64,000 nucleotides of DNA from the NCBI GenBank assembly GCA_946807835.1, contig OX327702.1:18042001-18106000 (forward strand). The letters run 5' to 3'. This DNA is from Ailanthus altissimus (taxonomy: Eukaryota > Streptophyta > Magnoliopsida > Sapindales > Simaroubaceae). Shown piece after piece: positions 34,885 to 47,281 of this stretch (positions are counted from its first letter, which is position 1; the number at the start of each line of letters is the position of its first letter). A program made the position numbers and the translations under genes. A model generated the notes under the pieces. That model worked only from the letters and a program-made list of their open reading frames with translations. It was not told the DNA's origin and did no database searches.

Positions 34885-37180
34885 GGTTGATTGCTGGAAG
34901 TATATTTTATTTAAGAAGTCCATTATTTAGGAAAGTTTTTCAATGTAGTAGTTGTAAAAAAAAAGAAAACGGTAGAGTCTATATTACACAAATCTCAACA
35001 AAATAATCACTGTCTGTATACATTATACAAATCTCAACAAAATAACTCTTTGAGATACATTTTCACTACTCAAGATAGATGTGATAGTGGAAGTTACCAC
35101 TAGATATGAAAGACTGTTATTCTTAGATCTACATAAAAGATATAATCAAATAAAAATATATCTAAAAGATGAAAAAGACAAATTTTTTGACTAAGCACAA
35201 AATTTATTATTACAAAGTGATATTATTTGAATTAAAAAATGTGGAGTCACTTTTTAGAAGTTAGTTAACAAAACTTTTGAGAAACTAATAGAAAATATAG
35301 TAAAAAATTTACATAGACGAAACAATGATTAAGAGCAAGGAAGCAAAAAATCACACAACAAGCTTATAAAAAGTATTTAACATACTTAGATAGTTCAAGA
35401 TGCACTTAAATCCAACTAAGTAAGAATGGGTAGAAAAATTAAAAATTAAAAAAAACGGATCAATCTAAATCAAATAGACTAATTTAGTTCAATTTTTGCC
35501 CTTCAAAATAATCGTTTGGTTATTAGTATTAATATAATCAAACAATCCAATTTAGTTTTAGTATGGTTATACATATAACTAGAATTGAAAATTTAATTTT
35601 TTGATTATTAATATTTTAAAATATAAAAATACCATTAGTCACATTTTTGGTTGGACTAAAGACAATATTACCGTGAACTCAACTGCACTGAACGATATAT
35701 ATTTACTTGAAAAGGACGGAAAAAAAAACCCTAAAATTCAGTCTTCGCTCTTCTCTCTCACATATCTGTCCTCTCGCCGATTTGTGATTTTGCTTGCTTT
35801 GTGGTGTTGACTTATGGAGTCACCCTCTTGGAGCAAACATGTATAGTAAGAATTATTGCTCCGTCCTTATTTCTGATTCTTTTCTATTTTCCCGTTAATT
35901 TTGGAATATCACTAAAAGCAAAGGGTTTAATCTTCAGGTTTGGGTTAAGGTCTTGCTTTGGTCTTGGTTGGGGTTCAACACCTGGTGGCAGGGAATGAGT
36001 GGGTTTGGGGTGGTCTAAGGGTTTAATGTAACTTAGATGGGGTCCTTTGAGTTTTTTTTTTTTTTTTGGAATTTTAAAATGTTTTAGTTTATTAAACTAT
36101 AAAGAGACTGATTTTTTTTTCTTCTTTTAATTCTATGCATTCTCCCTTCTATCTATCTAGAGGCTAAAGTTTCTCTCTAAAACCTTTTATCTTTCAAATT
36201 GTCGAGACATCCATTAATCCAATTACTAAATAAGGGCTCAAAGTCAAGTTGAAAAAGTTTGGTTACTATTATCATGCACTTTAGCTATACTCAAAGGATG
36301 CTGACAAAGTTTGCTTTTATTATTATTATTGTGATTTTATAATTAATATTTATGAAAAATTTTGTGGATAATTTGATTTTGAAGGATATTTAACTTAAAT
36401 TAAGTAAATATAATTATATAAATATGTAATAGGTTCAAATTTTTGTCCCAAAATTGATAGATAATAAATTTATTAAAAAATATAAATAAAAAAACTTATA
36501 TAATATTTAGCTTAATGAAAAACAAAACACATAAAATTTGGTCCAAATAGCCTAGGACCCAAAAAAATAAAAGGAGCAAAATCTCAAATGGCTCAAAATA
36601 GGTTCAAAATTTTAACCCAAAAAGGAGTTTATAATGACCTAAAATTGTAATAATTGAACTAGACTGAATCGGAAGAAGAACTGAAAATTGTAAACCATTT
36701 CGATTTTGGTTGGAACCAAACCGAACGAGCCCATGTCCACCCTTACAACCAAATGCATCTTTGAGATCTCATTCGAAACCTTCTTAGGATACATCACAAG
36801 CACAAAAGGACTAAAAGCTAATCCATCACAAGTTCAAGCTCCCACAAACACCACGATTCCCAAACACACTGAAGAAAGTGCAAATCTTGATTAGAATGAT
36901 GGTAAAACTAAATGGGTTCATTTCCAAGATGTTTGATAAATGTTGACTCTTCTTCCAAGCTATCAAGACAAAGAATAGGAACCAACAAGGGTCGAAGTAG
37001 ATGGAGGCACTGTAAAATCTAAACGAGTACATGAAAAAGCCTTCAATGTTGTCATCACCTATCCCTAACAAGACTCTATTTTGGTATCTTGTAGTTATTA
37101 AAGTGGCAATCAATGTAGTATTATTCAAGGAAACAGATAATTAGTAGAAGCCAATCTTTTACACCAACAAATATTTTAGG
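34885..37180 (+). pseudogene. Tat-2 reverse transcriptase and RNase H, split
   Basis: The frame reads (with stops) LLEVYFI, NVVVVKKK, then YTNLNKITL, FSLLKIDVIVEVTTRYERLL, FLDLHKRYNQIKIYLKD, LVNKTFEKLIENIVKNLHRR, VFNILR, KMHLNPTK up to 35420. After the hAT-like insertion it resumes at 36746 with TTKCIFEISFETFLGYITST, KGLKANPSQVQA, PFF-like FFQAIKTK, LNEYMKKPSMLS, YLVVIKVAINVVLFKETDN and KPIFYTNK (RNase H start) near 37160. These are the RT palm/thumb and connection blocks of Tat polymerase. About 50 bases around 34977-35050 are duplicated in tandem inside the CVDYTNLNK region. Non-functional. Confidence 0.85.
35421..36745. mobile_element. hAT-like non-autonomous transposon in the Tat-2 RT gene
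   Basis: Removing 35421-36745 rejoins the RT reading frame. The flanks CAACTAAG (35413-35420) and CAACCAAA (36746-36753) form an 8-bp duplication with two differences, the hAT length. The ends form a short inverted repeat: TAAGAATGGGTA at the left, TAAGGGTGGACA on the complement at the right. Subterminal regions carry GGTTCAATTT-like motifs in opposite orientations. The centre (about 35720-36050) is less AT-rich and looks like a gene leader: an AAACCCTAA telo-box, a pyrimidine-rich CTTCGCTCTTCTCTCTC, and splice-site-like sequence. No transposase is visible. Confidence 0.75.
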
Positions 37181-39029
37181 GAAGCTTATCAAGGAACAAC
37201 GACTCCATATCCGAGGACTCCTCTTAGAATTGACCACATCGAGATCAACATCTGAAACTCCTTCACCCGCCAAATCATAATTGATCTACTGTGGCTCATT
37301 TTTAAAGTGTTGTGCAGACCAACCTCTATACCATTTGCAAAAAATATGAAAGTGTTTAAGCAACTCCCTCTATGCGAAAGGATTGTATTTGGCTCTAAAT
37401 TTGCACCTGAAACACTAGATAGACACTACCAATACTTTGGCGCTCATAAAATTCCCTCACTACATCTAATCTCTTATTGCACTAGGCATTATATGCTTCA
37501 ACCTCAAACTTGGAAAAAATTACAACTTGCCAAAAGTTATCAAGTGTTCTCTTTAACTCACCAACCATTATCTCCAACTTAGACGCTCAAACTTTAGAGG
37601 CCTTCAAAAGATCAGCACATATGGCAGCTTGGTTACTAACTTCCTACAACTTATTGTGCTTCTTCTGAAGCTAAACATTGGCAACATACACTTTATCTTA
37701 AAGCTAACTAATTATAAAGGTCTTTTTCCCAAATTTTAGATTCTCCATTTTTACTTCCAAGAAAGAAACCCATTTCTCATTGACCATCATGGAGGCTTAC
37801 AATTCTCCCTTCTCCTATAATAGATCCTTACTGGCCTTCTTAAGCTCCCCAACTTTCTCGTTTAGCATGTTCATAATCTGTCGCAACTCAACAGCAATTA
37901 ACATTACCATAACTTCAAGATTAATTCATCTTCTTCCTTCAGCACAACCCATAGAGGAGATTGTGGATGAGAATATTAAAGAGCAAGAACTTTCTCTCTT
38001 CTCGATTATATTCCAGAGGAGGACATTGGGCATTTTCTCCTTTCCACTCTTATTCTAAGGGGGAGCAAGACCTTCTACTTTTTTTCCTTGCATTATAAAA
38101 GGAGAAAGAACTTTTGAGTCACTTCAAATATTAATTGGATCCTTTATAAAAATGCAAGTATGAAGTATTAAAAAACAAAAAAAAAAAGTAAAGGAAAGGA
38201 AATGAAGGAAACATTTGTTAAGGGGAACAAAGCTATCCAATGCAGGATCAAAAGTAGTGAATATGATGGACTTAAGTTCAATCTAAAAAACCTCTATTGA
38301 CTTAATTAGAGGACCTCCCTCCAATTTAAGAACTAGAACTTCAACACTAACAGGCTCCGGTATAGCTTTAGAAACTGACTCCCCAATCTTAGTAGATTCT
38401 AGTACAACTTTGAGAATTATAAGCATTTTTTTCTTTTCTTTAGGGTTTTCTTCTTTGCTCCTTGTCGTATAAAGCTATGTAGCACATCTAAAAAGTCCTC
38501 TATAAAGGATTGAAGATCTGAAAAATAAAAAATAGATGTTAAACTCTATGCAATATGCCAATAAAACCAAAAGAAATCAAAAACCACGATCAACCTACCT
38601 TCCTCCTCAATGATGGTGCAACTGGAGGGATAATTACTTCCACAACAACATCTATAAACCCAGCTTCTCCTATTGAAGGAACTGGTGGGGAAGAACCTAG
38701 AGTAGATATCGAATGACTGACAAAGAAAGAATCAGCAGTGGAAGGAATGGCTCAGAAGGATCGACTAATTTGAAACTTTAGAAGGAATGAATGAGAAGCA
38801 AGAAAAGCTAAATATGAAGATCCAATAATGTTTTTAGGTTCCTCACCTACATTAGAGAAGTAATTCGAGGAAGCATCAACTAAAGAAAAATCAAGAATCT
38901 CATCCTCTGAAGAAACTTGAACAGTTGAGTGCTTGCAGTTGCACAAACAATAAAAATATTAGAAACCTTAGAGTAATGGAATCATCGAAAGAATGAGAAG
39001 ATGAAAAATACTCACTTACATTAGGGAAG

Positions 39030-41265
39030 TGTTGAGTGTTGATTATTCTAGGGTGTTTGCATGTGGGATGTGTTCATCATACAAAAAATATACATATCTC
39101 ATACACATATGTGCACAGCGGAAGATTAATACAATACGATGAACACATGTAATACATATTTATTAAATGAAAAACGAGATTGAGAAATATAACCCATGAA
39201 GCCTTTGGATTAATTTGCTTGAAGTTTACCATGAAATAAATCTTTGATCAATCCTAGCAATCAACAAAGATGGGTTTGATTGTTTAGAATAGCAGTATGT
39301 TAATCTAGCATTTTGTTTAACTCTTAAACTTGATTCAAAGTTAAACTCTTTAACTTAGTTAAATTTATTTTTCCTTTTATTCAACTCTTGAATAAAAACA
39401 AATTTAATTAATTTGTTTTATCTTTTGTTCAACTCTTAAACAATTAAAACAAATCTATTATAGTTATTACAATTAGTAACCATTTATATATTTATTTTGT
39501 TATTTTAACACTTAAAACACAAAACAAAGAATTCCAATTTCTCAAATTGAAATATCTCCCAAAAATACAAAATCTAAAAACCTAAAAGTTGTGAATTTTG
39601 AATTTCATTTCACTTTATATACTAATGCATAAATTTCAAACGAATTTAAATTTCATTTGCATTTAATTTAACTTAACCTAACCTTAGTTGATATTTAACC
39701 TTAGTTAGGTTAGTTTAACTTAACCCTTAAGTTAATAAATATTTAAATATTCTAACCATAGTTAACTAACTTAACCATGGTTAAGTTAACATTTACTTAG
39801 TTAAGTTAACTTAACCATTAAGTAAAGTTAACTTAACTTAACCATATGGTTAACCTTTAACCATAGTTAAGTTAAATCATTTATTTAACAATTAAATAAA
39901 TAAATATTTATTTTAATTATTTAACAATTAAATAATCATAAAGTGAAATTAAATTTATATCCTTACTAGGTTACCAAGTTAACCTAAAATGGGTCCCACC
40001 ATTTAACCATATACTTTAGTTAACTTAACCTTAGTAATTTGTTGAATTATACTGTATTGAACCATTTAATACTGTAAACTACCCAAGTACTCAAAGAGTA
40101 CATTTTATATTAGGACTCTCTAGGTTTATACTCGATTTGTCAAATAGAACTATTCCATGAATCTGTAATCGATGCCCTATGCACACGTTATGAATATTAC
40201 AAATCAGCGTGTTAGAGTATACAAGTTGAGGTCATAATGTATACGTATAATCCTTCCATCATTTATACCTTGGATGTACGGGGATATAGATCAGCACCAT
40301 CAAATCTCCATTTGCTCATCCATTATCTTATCTCTATATTCATATCTTGATAAACAATATACGCAAACACTTTTGCTATATTATTTAACCTTGTGGAGAA
40401 CTTTTTTCCCGGGTTTATGCTTGTGGCCACAAGACTTTATGAAATACAATCTTAGAGTAACGGATATACAACTTACCTATGTAAGCTGACGAATCACATA
40501 TCTATGCACACCGAACTCCATGAGCATCAGACCATACCCAGTGACATATAGTGGTCAGACCATGAAAGGTCTCTGACATATATGGAACCAAAGCATGGTG
40601 GATCACTCACAAAACCACTGTGGCGCTCAGGTCAAAGGACCACGAATACTACTCAACTCGAGAAGACATTCCTTTGACGGCTTCATAGGATATCTATTAA
40701 GGTCCTCGTGAGTCTGTTCAATATATAGTCCTAAATGGATACCTGCATGCCTATACAAGCTCTAAGCTCATGGTTAGCTAAGAACAACCATCTGACCCTG
40801 TCAGATATAGACATACACTAATCTATATTATGTGATTCACCGATAGACCCGCGTTGGTAATCATAGATCAGGAACATTGTGTTTGAGACATACTTACATA
40901 ATGATATTTCTTAGCACCTATTGCAACTCTTTGCAACTATGTTATTACAAGTATACTCTCCGGTCTTTGTCCCATTATAGACAAGGTTCTAACTCTTTAG
41001 AGCTTGTTGACTCTTATAACTGATAACTCTTAACAATGCTAACTCTTAGCATTTATAACTCTCAGCTTTACTAACTATTAGTTCTGGTCTAAACTCCTTT
41101 AGACCATATCTGGACTTTTTCAGTTCAAACAGTATCTGTAATGTTACAAGCATTATACCATATAAATATAATATTAACAATTTTTATTCGAAATGTTTAT
41201 TGTATAATTATTAACAATTAATATTTATACAATATTGGAATGGCACGTGAGCACCAGCTCCAACA
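39030..41265 (-). repeat. Solo LTR, family L3 copy 4
   Basis: 2,236 bp from TGTTGAGTGTTG to CAGCTCCAACA, flanked by the perfect 5-bp duplication GGAAG (39025-39029 and 41266-41270). It shares the conserved inner block ('cccgcgttggtaatcatag', GGCACGTGAGCACCAG) with the other L3 copies. No internal element sequence. Confidence 0.9.
39655..39905. repeat. GTTAAC/TTAACC-rich palindromic patch inside L3 copy 4
   Basis: About 250 bp built from overlapping variants of TTAACTTAACCAT, GTTAAGTTAAC and AACCATGGTTAAGTTAAC, with many self-complementary stretches. It is not seen in the corresponding place of the other L3 copies, so it grew inside this one. Confidence 0.7.
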
Positions 41266-42299
41266 GGAAGAACCCCTTATAAGTATTGCATTCGTAGAAG
41301 TCCTCACTGTTGCATTCTTCATCATCTAGAGGTAACAAGATGTCATTAGAAAAAAGCTGTTAGAATATAATGTGGGTATTTAACACTTGTATGATAAAAT
41401 AGAGGACCCTTTTGCTTGTCATAGACCAATGATAATTTATTTTTTTCTCAAAAAAGTTATGAGTCAAAAAGATATTGTACAATATAAGGGCATAAGGGGA
41501 AGGGATTGTGTGGAGCACATTAGTGTGGATTTAGAGAGAGAGCAATCTAGTAACATGAAAGAATTTGTGAATAATTGAAGGTATTGGAAAACAAAAGCAA
41601 AAAAGATGCTATCAGAAGAAAGGAAGTTCCTTTGGTCTTATATGTAGGGGAGTATTATGGGGCTCACCGACGAGAAAGTTGTGAATTTCTACACTCTGAG
41701 AAACTAGAATGTCATCTTTAACTTGTGTAAAGAGAACGTGTTGAGACCTCTCTCTATTTTTTTATCCCTTGAAGGTTTCTTTGAGATAGTTTTATGAGGC
41801 ATAATAATAGAGGGAAACAAAAAAGAAAAGTAGAATTTAAGGTTTTTCAAATTAAAAATGGGGATGAAAGAAAGAGAAAATGACTGCTGACATTTATAAG
41901 TAAGGAAGTAACCATTCACGTATTCATCCATAAAGGCCAAAATGTCACCTGCATTCAAAGAGAAGTGATTACCGAAAATAATAATACCAGAAAGAAATGA
42001 TAAACTAAAAAACTAAATAAATGGCACTCATTGGTTGAAAAGTAAAGAAGTGTTAGTTGAAAGCTTCTTTACAAAAATACATACTTCTTCACTTATGGGG
42101 AAGATGGGAATGAGATGAGGCATTTACTAGGCCTATTTTCAGCAAGCCTAACTAGTTTAAGTATTGGCAACCTACACTTAATTGTTTTAAAGAAAGAAGC
42201 TCGCATAAACAAGTTAGAAAATGTAAAAAGATGGCAATTCAAAATTAGCACCAAGCCTAGCAAATAGATAACTCGGATCTAATGACTTGAGGACCTTCA

Positions 42300-42790
42300 T
42301 AAATAGATAAAAGACTTCGCAAAAAGTTGAAAATAAATCAAACTATAAACTTTATTCAAAATTTAATATTTTAAATATAGTTGGATATGAAGAAGAGCTT
42401 CGCAAGAGTGAATGAATCCTGCTTAAACCCTTTTATTAAATAAAATAAAAGACGAATGCATTAAGAAGAAATGTTATACATTAATCATAGTTTAAATAGA
42501 ATTATGCTTCATGGCATTATATATTAAGAAGGAATTAAATTCATATCCTATAAAAAAAACAGGTGATTAAATATCATTACTCATTCATGATTCATTCATA
42601 TACATAACAAACAATACAACCATATTTATTCATGTATACACTCTTTTACACATAAGTACTCCCTTTTCTTTGACAAACACTAACTTAAGCATTTGAGTGA
42701 TTTTTTTCGTATATACGAATAAAGCATTCGTCATCCAAATGAGTAAGGTAAGGAAATAAAGTAATTGACTATAGGGTTCTGAACCAGGAA
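42300..42790 (+). repeat. Tat-2 3' LTR remnant
   Basis: The phrase CAAACACTAACTTAAGCATT with a following TTGAGTGATTTTTT (about 42672-42706) matches the inner LTR part of Tat-1 (31160-31200, reverse complement) and is characteristic of Tat LTRs. Borders are unresolved. From 42001 to about 42300 nothing else was recognised. Confidence 0.45.
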
Positions 42791-42871
42791 ACTTCAAGTT
42801 CAACATTAAAAATATACTTACACATTCTAATCAAATTATAATCTTCTAATTTTTAGGTTTATTTAAGTTAT

Positions 42872-43700
42872 TGAAATTTGGTGATTCAAAATAAAGGTTG
42901 AGCTAATTTTGAATTGAAACTAATGAAGAGTTGCACGAGAACAAGTACGTATTTGATATATGAGAAAGGTATGGAAACAGAGAGCCAAAAGCGATGAGAG
43001 GCACGAAATCACGAGAAAACAAATCTCTAGGTGTGAGCATCACAGCACTAGATTCTTGGCACCACAGTACTCAAGTCAGAACCCTAAGTGTCGCAGCGCT
43101 AGAAATGTAATACTACGGCGTCCAATCTTGGAAATTTCATGTTTTAAGACGACTTAATTAGTTTGAGTTAGTTTTGGACTTCTATTTTGTGTGGACTCTT
43201 ATTCCAACTAGTTTATAGGTTTCAAAAGAGATTTTAAATTCTATATAAACTCTTTTAGCCCCTAAAAATAGATAAGTATCCAATATGTAAAAATAAGAGA
43301 GAATAGAGAATTATGTGGGCACTAAAGTGTTGAGTGTATGAGAAAATGTAACCATGGGATCACTTAAGTGCTTAGTGCGCAAAAGAGTGATGATGGATCC
43401 TTTTGAGAGAGCTATGACTGTTTGTTATTTTCCTTGATCAATCTCTTGTGTAAGGTTTTTGTGACCTATAGTTCTTCGTAAACTGATAATAAAATAAGTT
43501 AGATCTTTGATCCGTCATAAATATAAGCATTTGTCACTGAACCATATATATCTTATGTTGATTATTATTATTTTTTTATTATGTGTGATCATTTATATTC
43601 TTGGTTACTTATGGGTAAAGTCTTCCACAAAATGCGTAGGTGGTTTTATAGTACTAAATACCAGTCATGAAGATATTAAACTACATAAAAAATCCTAACA
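42872..43700 (+). repeat. 5' LTR of the L6 element
   Basis: 829 bp from TGAAATTTGGTG to AAATCCTAACA. It has a TATA box (CTATATAAACTC near 43243). It aligns with 47282-47718 at both ends; the partner lacks the middle. Confidence 0.75.
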
Positions 43701-43998
43701 AGTGGTGTTGGTGCTATGGCTAATGTTGATACCTAGGTGGTATCAGATTGTCGAACTTAGGCTAATTTTCTAAAAAGTGGTATCAAAGCCAATATTGAAA
43801 TCTATACTAAATTGTAAAGCATAGGTTGCAAAGCCATATTTCAGAGCATATTCAACAAAGCCAGATTGTAAAGCATATGTTGTATAGCAAAAGTTATTTC
43901 AACTATAGTGACTCATAAGTATGAAGATGAAAGAATAGGAGAAAAGATCAAAGCTTGATATACAGAGCGGTCTTAAAGAATGACTATAGACTACAAAG

Positions 43999-46738
43999 TG
44001 TCACGTCCTACATTGAATAGAAATTAGGTGAATCTTGGGTATATAAGGGTAGGTATATACCATTACCTAACAGGCTAGTCTTTTAGGTCAATGGCAAACT
44101 CTGACACGTGACAAGTGATATTAGAGCAGACCCGAATTCTCATTCTTATATGGGCCCTCAAGATCACCCCAATAGAGATTGCTATATGGGATATAGATCC
44201 TTTATACGTCAGGGTGATAGGCAATACGGGCTAAGTGGATCCTAAAAATCTTGTGTCTTGAGCCCCAATAAAGATTTTCATGTAGGTAATGGGTCCCCTA
44301 ACCCTTAGGGGATGGGCAATACAGGCCAGGTTAGTCTTTGAGTTTGGGCTACACTGCGATAAGGGTGTCACGTGATTTGGTGGGGGAGAATGTCACGTCC
44401 CACATCGAATAAAAATTGGGTGGATCTTGGGTATTTTGTTGAGAATCTAATATACGTGGGTGTATACATGTCCAATAGTATTTATGGCATAAAACTACTT
44501 TATTTGTTACGGGTCGAGGACTCCTTCTCCTTCCCCTTCTTCAAACTCCGATTCGTACATATCTCATATATATTTAGCGCTGTAGAATAATTAAATCATA
44601 CAATAAACATAATAAATAATATATTAATCATATTAATATATATATATATAAAGATAGGTCTAGTCACCAACTCGGTAGGCTTGGTAAGCTAGAACAACAG
44701 CTCCTAATCCAGCACTGGGTTTAACACTTAAATCCTTTGAATTTATTTTTTCTCTTGATCAACTCTTTGATCAATAAAATAAATTTCTGGTTGTTATAAC
44801 TAGTAGCCAATAATAAAGATAATTTATAAACTGATTTCAATATTTGAAACCAATTCACAAGATATCAAATCTCTTCTTTTCTTCACCCATTTGAACGGCT
44901 ACCATATGAAATCAATATCTTTCCATTTGATTTGAAAACAAACAAAATGGAGAATTGAAGCAATTCTCATAATTCTTACCTCGGTACTTAAGAAGAAAAT
45001 GAAACAATTTTATTTCACTTGTTACTGAATTCACACACATATTTATATATCTCATATATAATAAAATAATAATATTATATATTATAATATAAAACATGGC
45101 CACCTTCTTGGATAACAAATATTATTATAAAAAATAATAATATAATATAAAAAATAGATGACAACTATATTGCATTATAAAATATAATAATATTATATAA
45201 TGCAATAGTATATTATAATATATAATAATGAGATATTTATGATTATTTAATAATTAAATAATTATTGTGTGAAATTATCATTTTGCCCTTCATGAATAGT
45301 TACCAAGTATACTTTTTAGCAGGTCCCACCAAATTTTACACTTTGGTAAACTCAACCAAGGGTTTATAATATGCCGCATGTCATTATACAATTAGCAAAT
45401 AATAATTATTGATTAATTATTGTATTTAACGCTTAAATACAGACACGCATGCATTCCCGTGATAGTATTGGATATTACTGGATTAAATAATTTAATTCGA
45501 CACGCTGCCCTAATGCTCAACGAGTACACTTCATATCGCGAAACTCCCTAAGTTCTCGTCCGATTCGTCAAATGGAACTATTCTATGAGTCCGTGAACAT
45601 TGCCCCACGCACATGTCACGAAAATACAAATTAGCGCGTCGACCATCCAAACTGAGGTCAAATTGCATACGTATAGTCCTTCCGTCATGATATCTTGGAT
45701 GTACAGGGATATAAATTATCACTGTTAAATCCCTATATGCTCATCCATATCATATCCCCAGACTTGTATCTCGTTGAACAATATGTGCAAACTCTTTTGC
45801 TATATTGTTCCACTCTAGCGAAAACTCTTTCTCGGGATTAATGCTTGTGGCCACAAAACTTTCTGAGATACAGTCTCGAAGCATAGCAAAAACTCTAACT
45901 CCCTATGCGAGTTGACGGATACCATATATGTACACACAGGACTCCATAAGCATCAGACCATACCCTACGACACCCAGTGGTCACATCATGAAAGGTCAAT
46001 GACATGCGTGGAACCAAAGTATGATAGATCACTTACAATCCCACTATGACACTCAAGTAAAAGGACCATGTATATTACTCAATTCGAGATGACCCTCCAT
46101 TGATGGCTTACATAGGGTATCTATCGGAAGCCCTCATGAGTCCATCTTATATCCAGTTCCAACTAGATACCTATATGTCAATACGAGCTTCAAGCTCACA
46201 GTCGGCTAGGAACGACCATCTATACCTCATAGGTATGACATACGCTAATCTATATAAAGATATTCGCCGACAGACCTACATCGGTAGAAATAGATCAAGG
46301 ACAATATTCGAGAACATACTTGCGCAACTGACATTTTCTGGCATCTGATTGCAACTCTTGCAACTATACAGTTACTAGTATATTTCTGGGTCTATGTCCT
46401 ATTACAAGCAAGGTTCCAACTCTTGAATCTTCGCTGAGTATTATAATTAACTAACAATTAGTTGTGCTAACATTTAACATTTATATCTCTCAATGTGGCT
46501 AACTGAGGGCCCTCATCTAAACTCTTTCAAATTATACAATGTCTATAATGTTACATTGCATAGTACCATTTAAATAAGTATTAGTGATTTAATGAGAATG
46601 TACACATGTATAAATACATAAGTATATGTACATTCAAGGATAGCATGTAAGCATCAACCCTAATATATATAGGTGGGTATGCAACATTGCCTAATAGACT
46701 AGTCTTTTAGGTCAATGGCAAGTGTCTGGCCCGTGACA
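43999..46738 (+). mobile_element. TRIM (miniature LTR retrotransposon), split by a solo LTR
   Basis: Short LTRs of about 115 bp (43999-44113, and 44391-44436 plus about 46671-46738) start TGTCACGTCC and end GTGACA. Between them are 277 bp. The primer site TGATATTAGAGCAGACCC (44116-44133; compare the usual methionine-tRNA site TGGTATCAGAGC) follows the left LTR directly. The polypurine tract GGTGGGGGAGAA (44379-44390) touches the right LTR. No coding capacity. The intact element would be about 0.5 kb. Flanks CAAAG (43994-43998) and AAAGG (46739-46743) are only a shifted match. Confidence 0.85.
44437..46665 (-). repeat. Solo LTR, family L3 copy 5, in the right TRIM LTR
   Basis: 2,229 bp from TGTTGAGAATC to AACCCTAATA. 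It is flanked by TATTT (44432-44436) and TATAT (46666-46670). The uninterrupted left TRIM LTR reads GGGTATATAAGGG at this point, so the target was TATAT and one base of the left duplicate has changed. Closest to copies 1 and 2. Confidence 0.9.
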
Positions 46739-47281
46739 AAAGGAATGACTAAGAATAGAGAAGAAGGCAAATAAGGGTAGAGATACTACAATAGTCTATG
46801 AGTTAGACTTGAAGTTGTAGAATCCTTGGTAGTTTTTGATGGAATGATTACTTAAGGTGTTTAAAGGGTCTATGAAGGGTGAGAAGCATAGTTGAGGCTA
46901 TGTACTTGATGAAAATGCAATGTATGGCTTAACATGAGTTATTGAGAGGATTAAGACCAAGGACAATATTAAATAGTATCTCATTGGTGTAGCATAGATC
47001 GAAAGAGAATGTATAATAAATAGGCCTATTGGAAGGAATAAGATCTAGCCACAAAGGTATTATAATGATGTCTAGGTGACACTAAAAATCATGATACAAA
47101 GGTTGCGTGAGAAGAAATGCATTTAGAATCTTTAGAGACTGAAGTCACAAGCCTTAAAAGAGTTAAGTCTAGACATAAGACTTAACCGAATTAGCGCTAG
47201 AGTAATTAACCATTGGTTGAGGAGGGGTTAAATCCTGAAAAACTTCTTAAGAGAGATTTTAAATCAATGGGGGGGATTATT

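Larger units (their letters stand above)
37181..42000 (-). pseudogene. Tat-2 antisense accessory ORF, split by a solo LTR
   Basis: Minus-strand remnant homologous to the plus-strand ORF of Tat-1. At about 37900-37480 come LRQIMNMLNEKVGELKKASK, MMVNEKWVSFLEVKMENLKF, KVYVANV, LQKKHNKL, EVSNQ, ADLLKASKV, ELKRTLDNF. At about 37340-37240 come FANGIEVGLHNTLKMSHS and RSIMIWRVKEF. Upstream parts (38946-38580) include a serine-rich segment (SSEDEILDFSLVDAS) and a proline-rich end (SSPPVPS, IIPPVAPSLRRK). Parts beyond the inserted LTR (41958-41280) are less clear. There are repeated alternations of coding-like segments and T-rich stretches, suggesting introns. Its product is unknown, predicted helical and coiled-coil; this copy is broken. 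Confidence 0.55.
34885..42790 (+). mobile_element. Second Tat retrotransposon copy (Tat-2), deleted and nested
   Basis: Plus-strand RT and RNase H pieces (34885-37180) are followed directly by the minus-strand antisense ORF (37181-42000) and an LTR-like end (about 42300-42790). The order matches Tat-1 in mirror image, but the second RNase H, integrase and tandem repeat are missing, so an internal deletion joins RNase H to the antisense ORF. A hAT-like element (35421-36745) and a solo LTR (39030-41265) are inserted in it. The left end is truncated. Confidence 0.7.

Noticed and set aside
44630..44660. TA-rich microsatellite and other AT-rich blocks (18040-18180, 23100-23240, 45055-45240)
   Set aside because: Ordinary low-complexity sequence inside the L3 LTRs.
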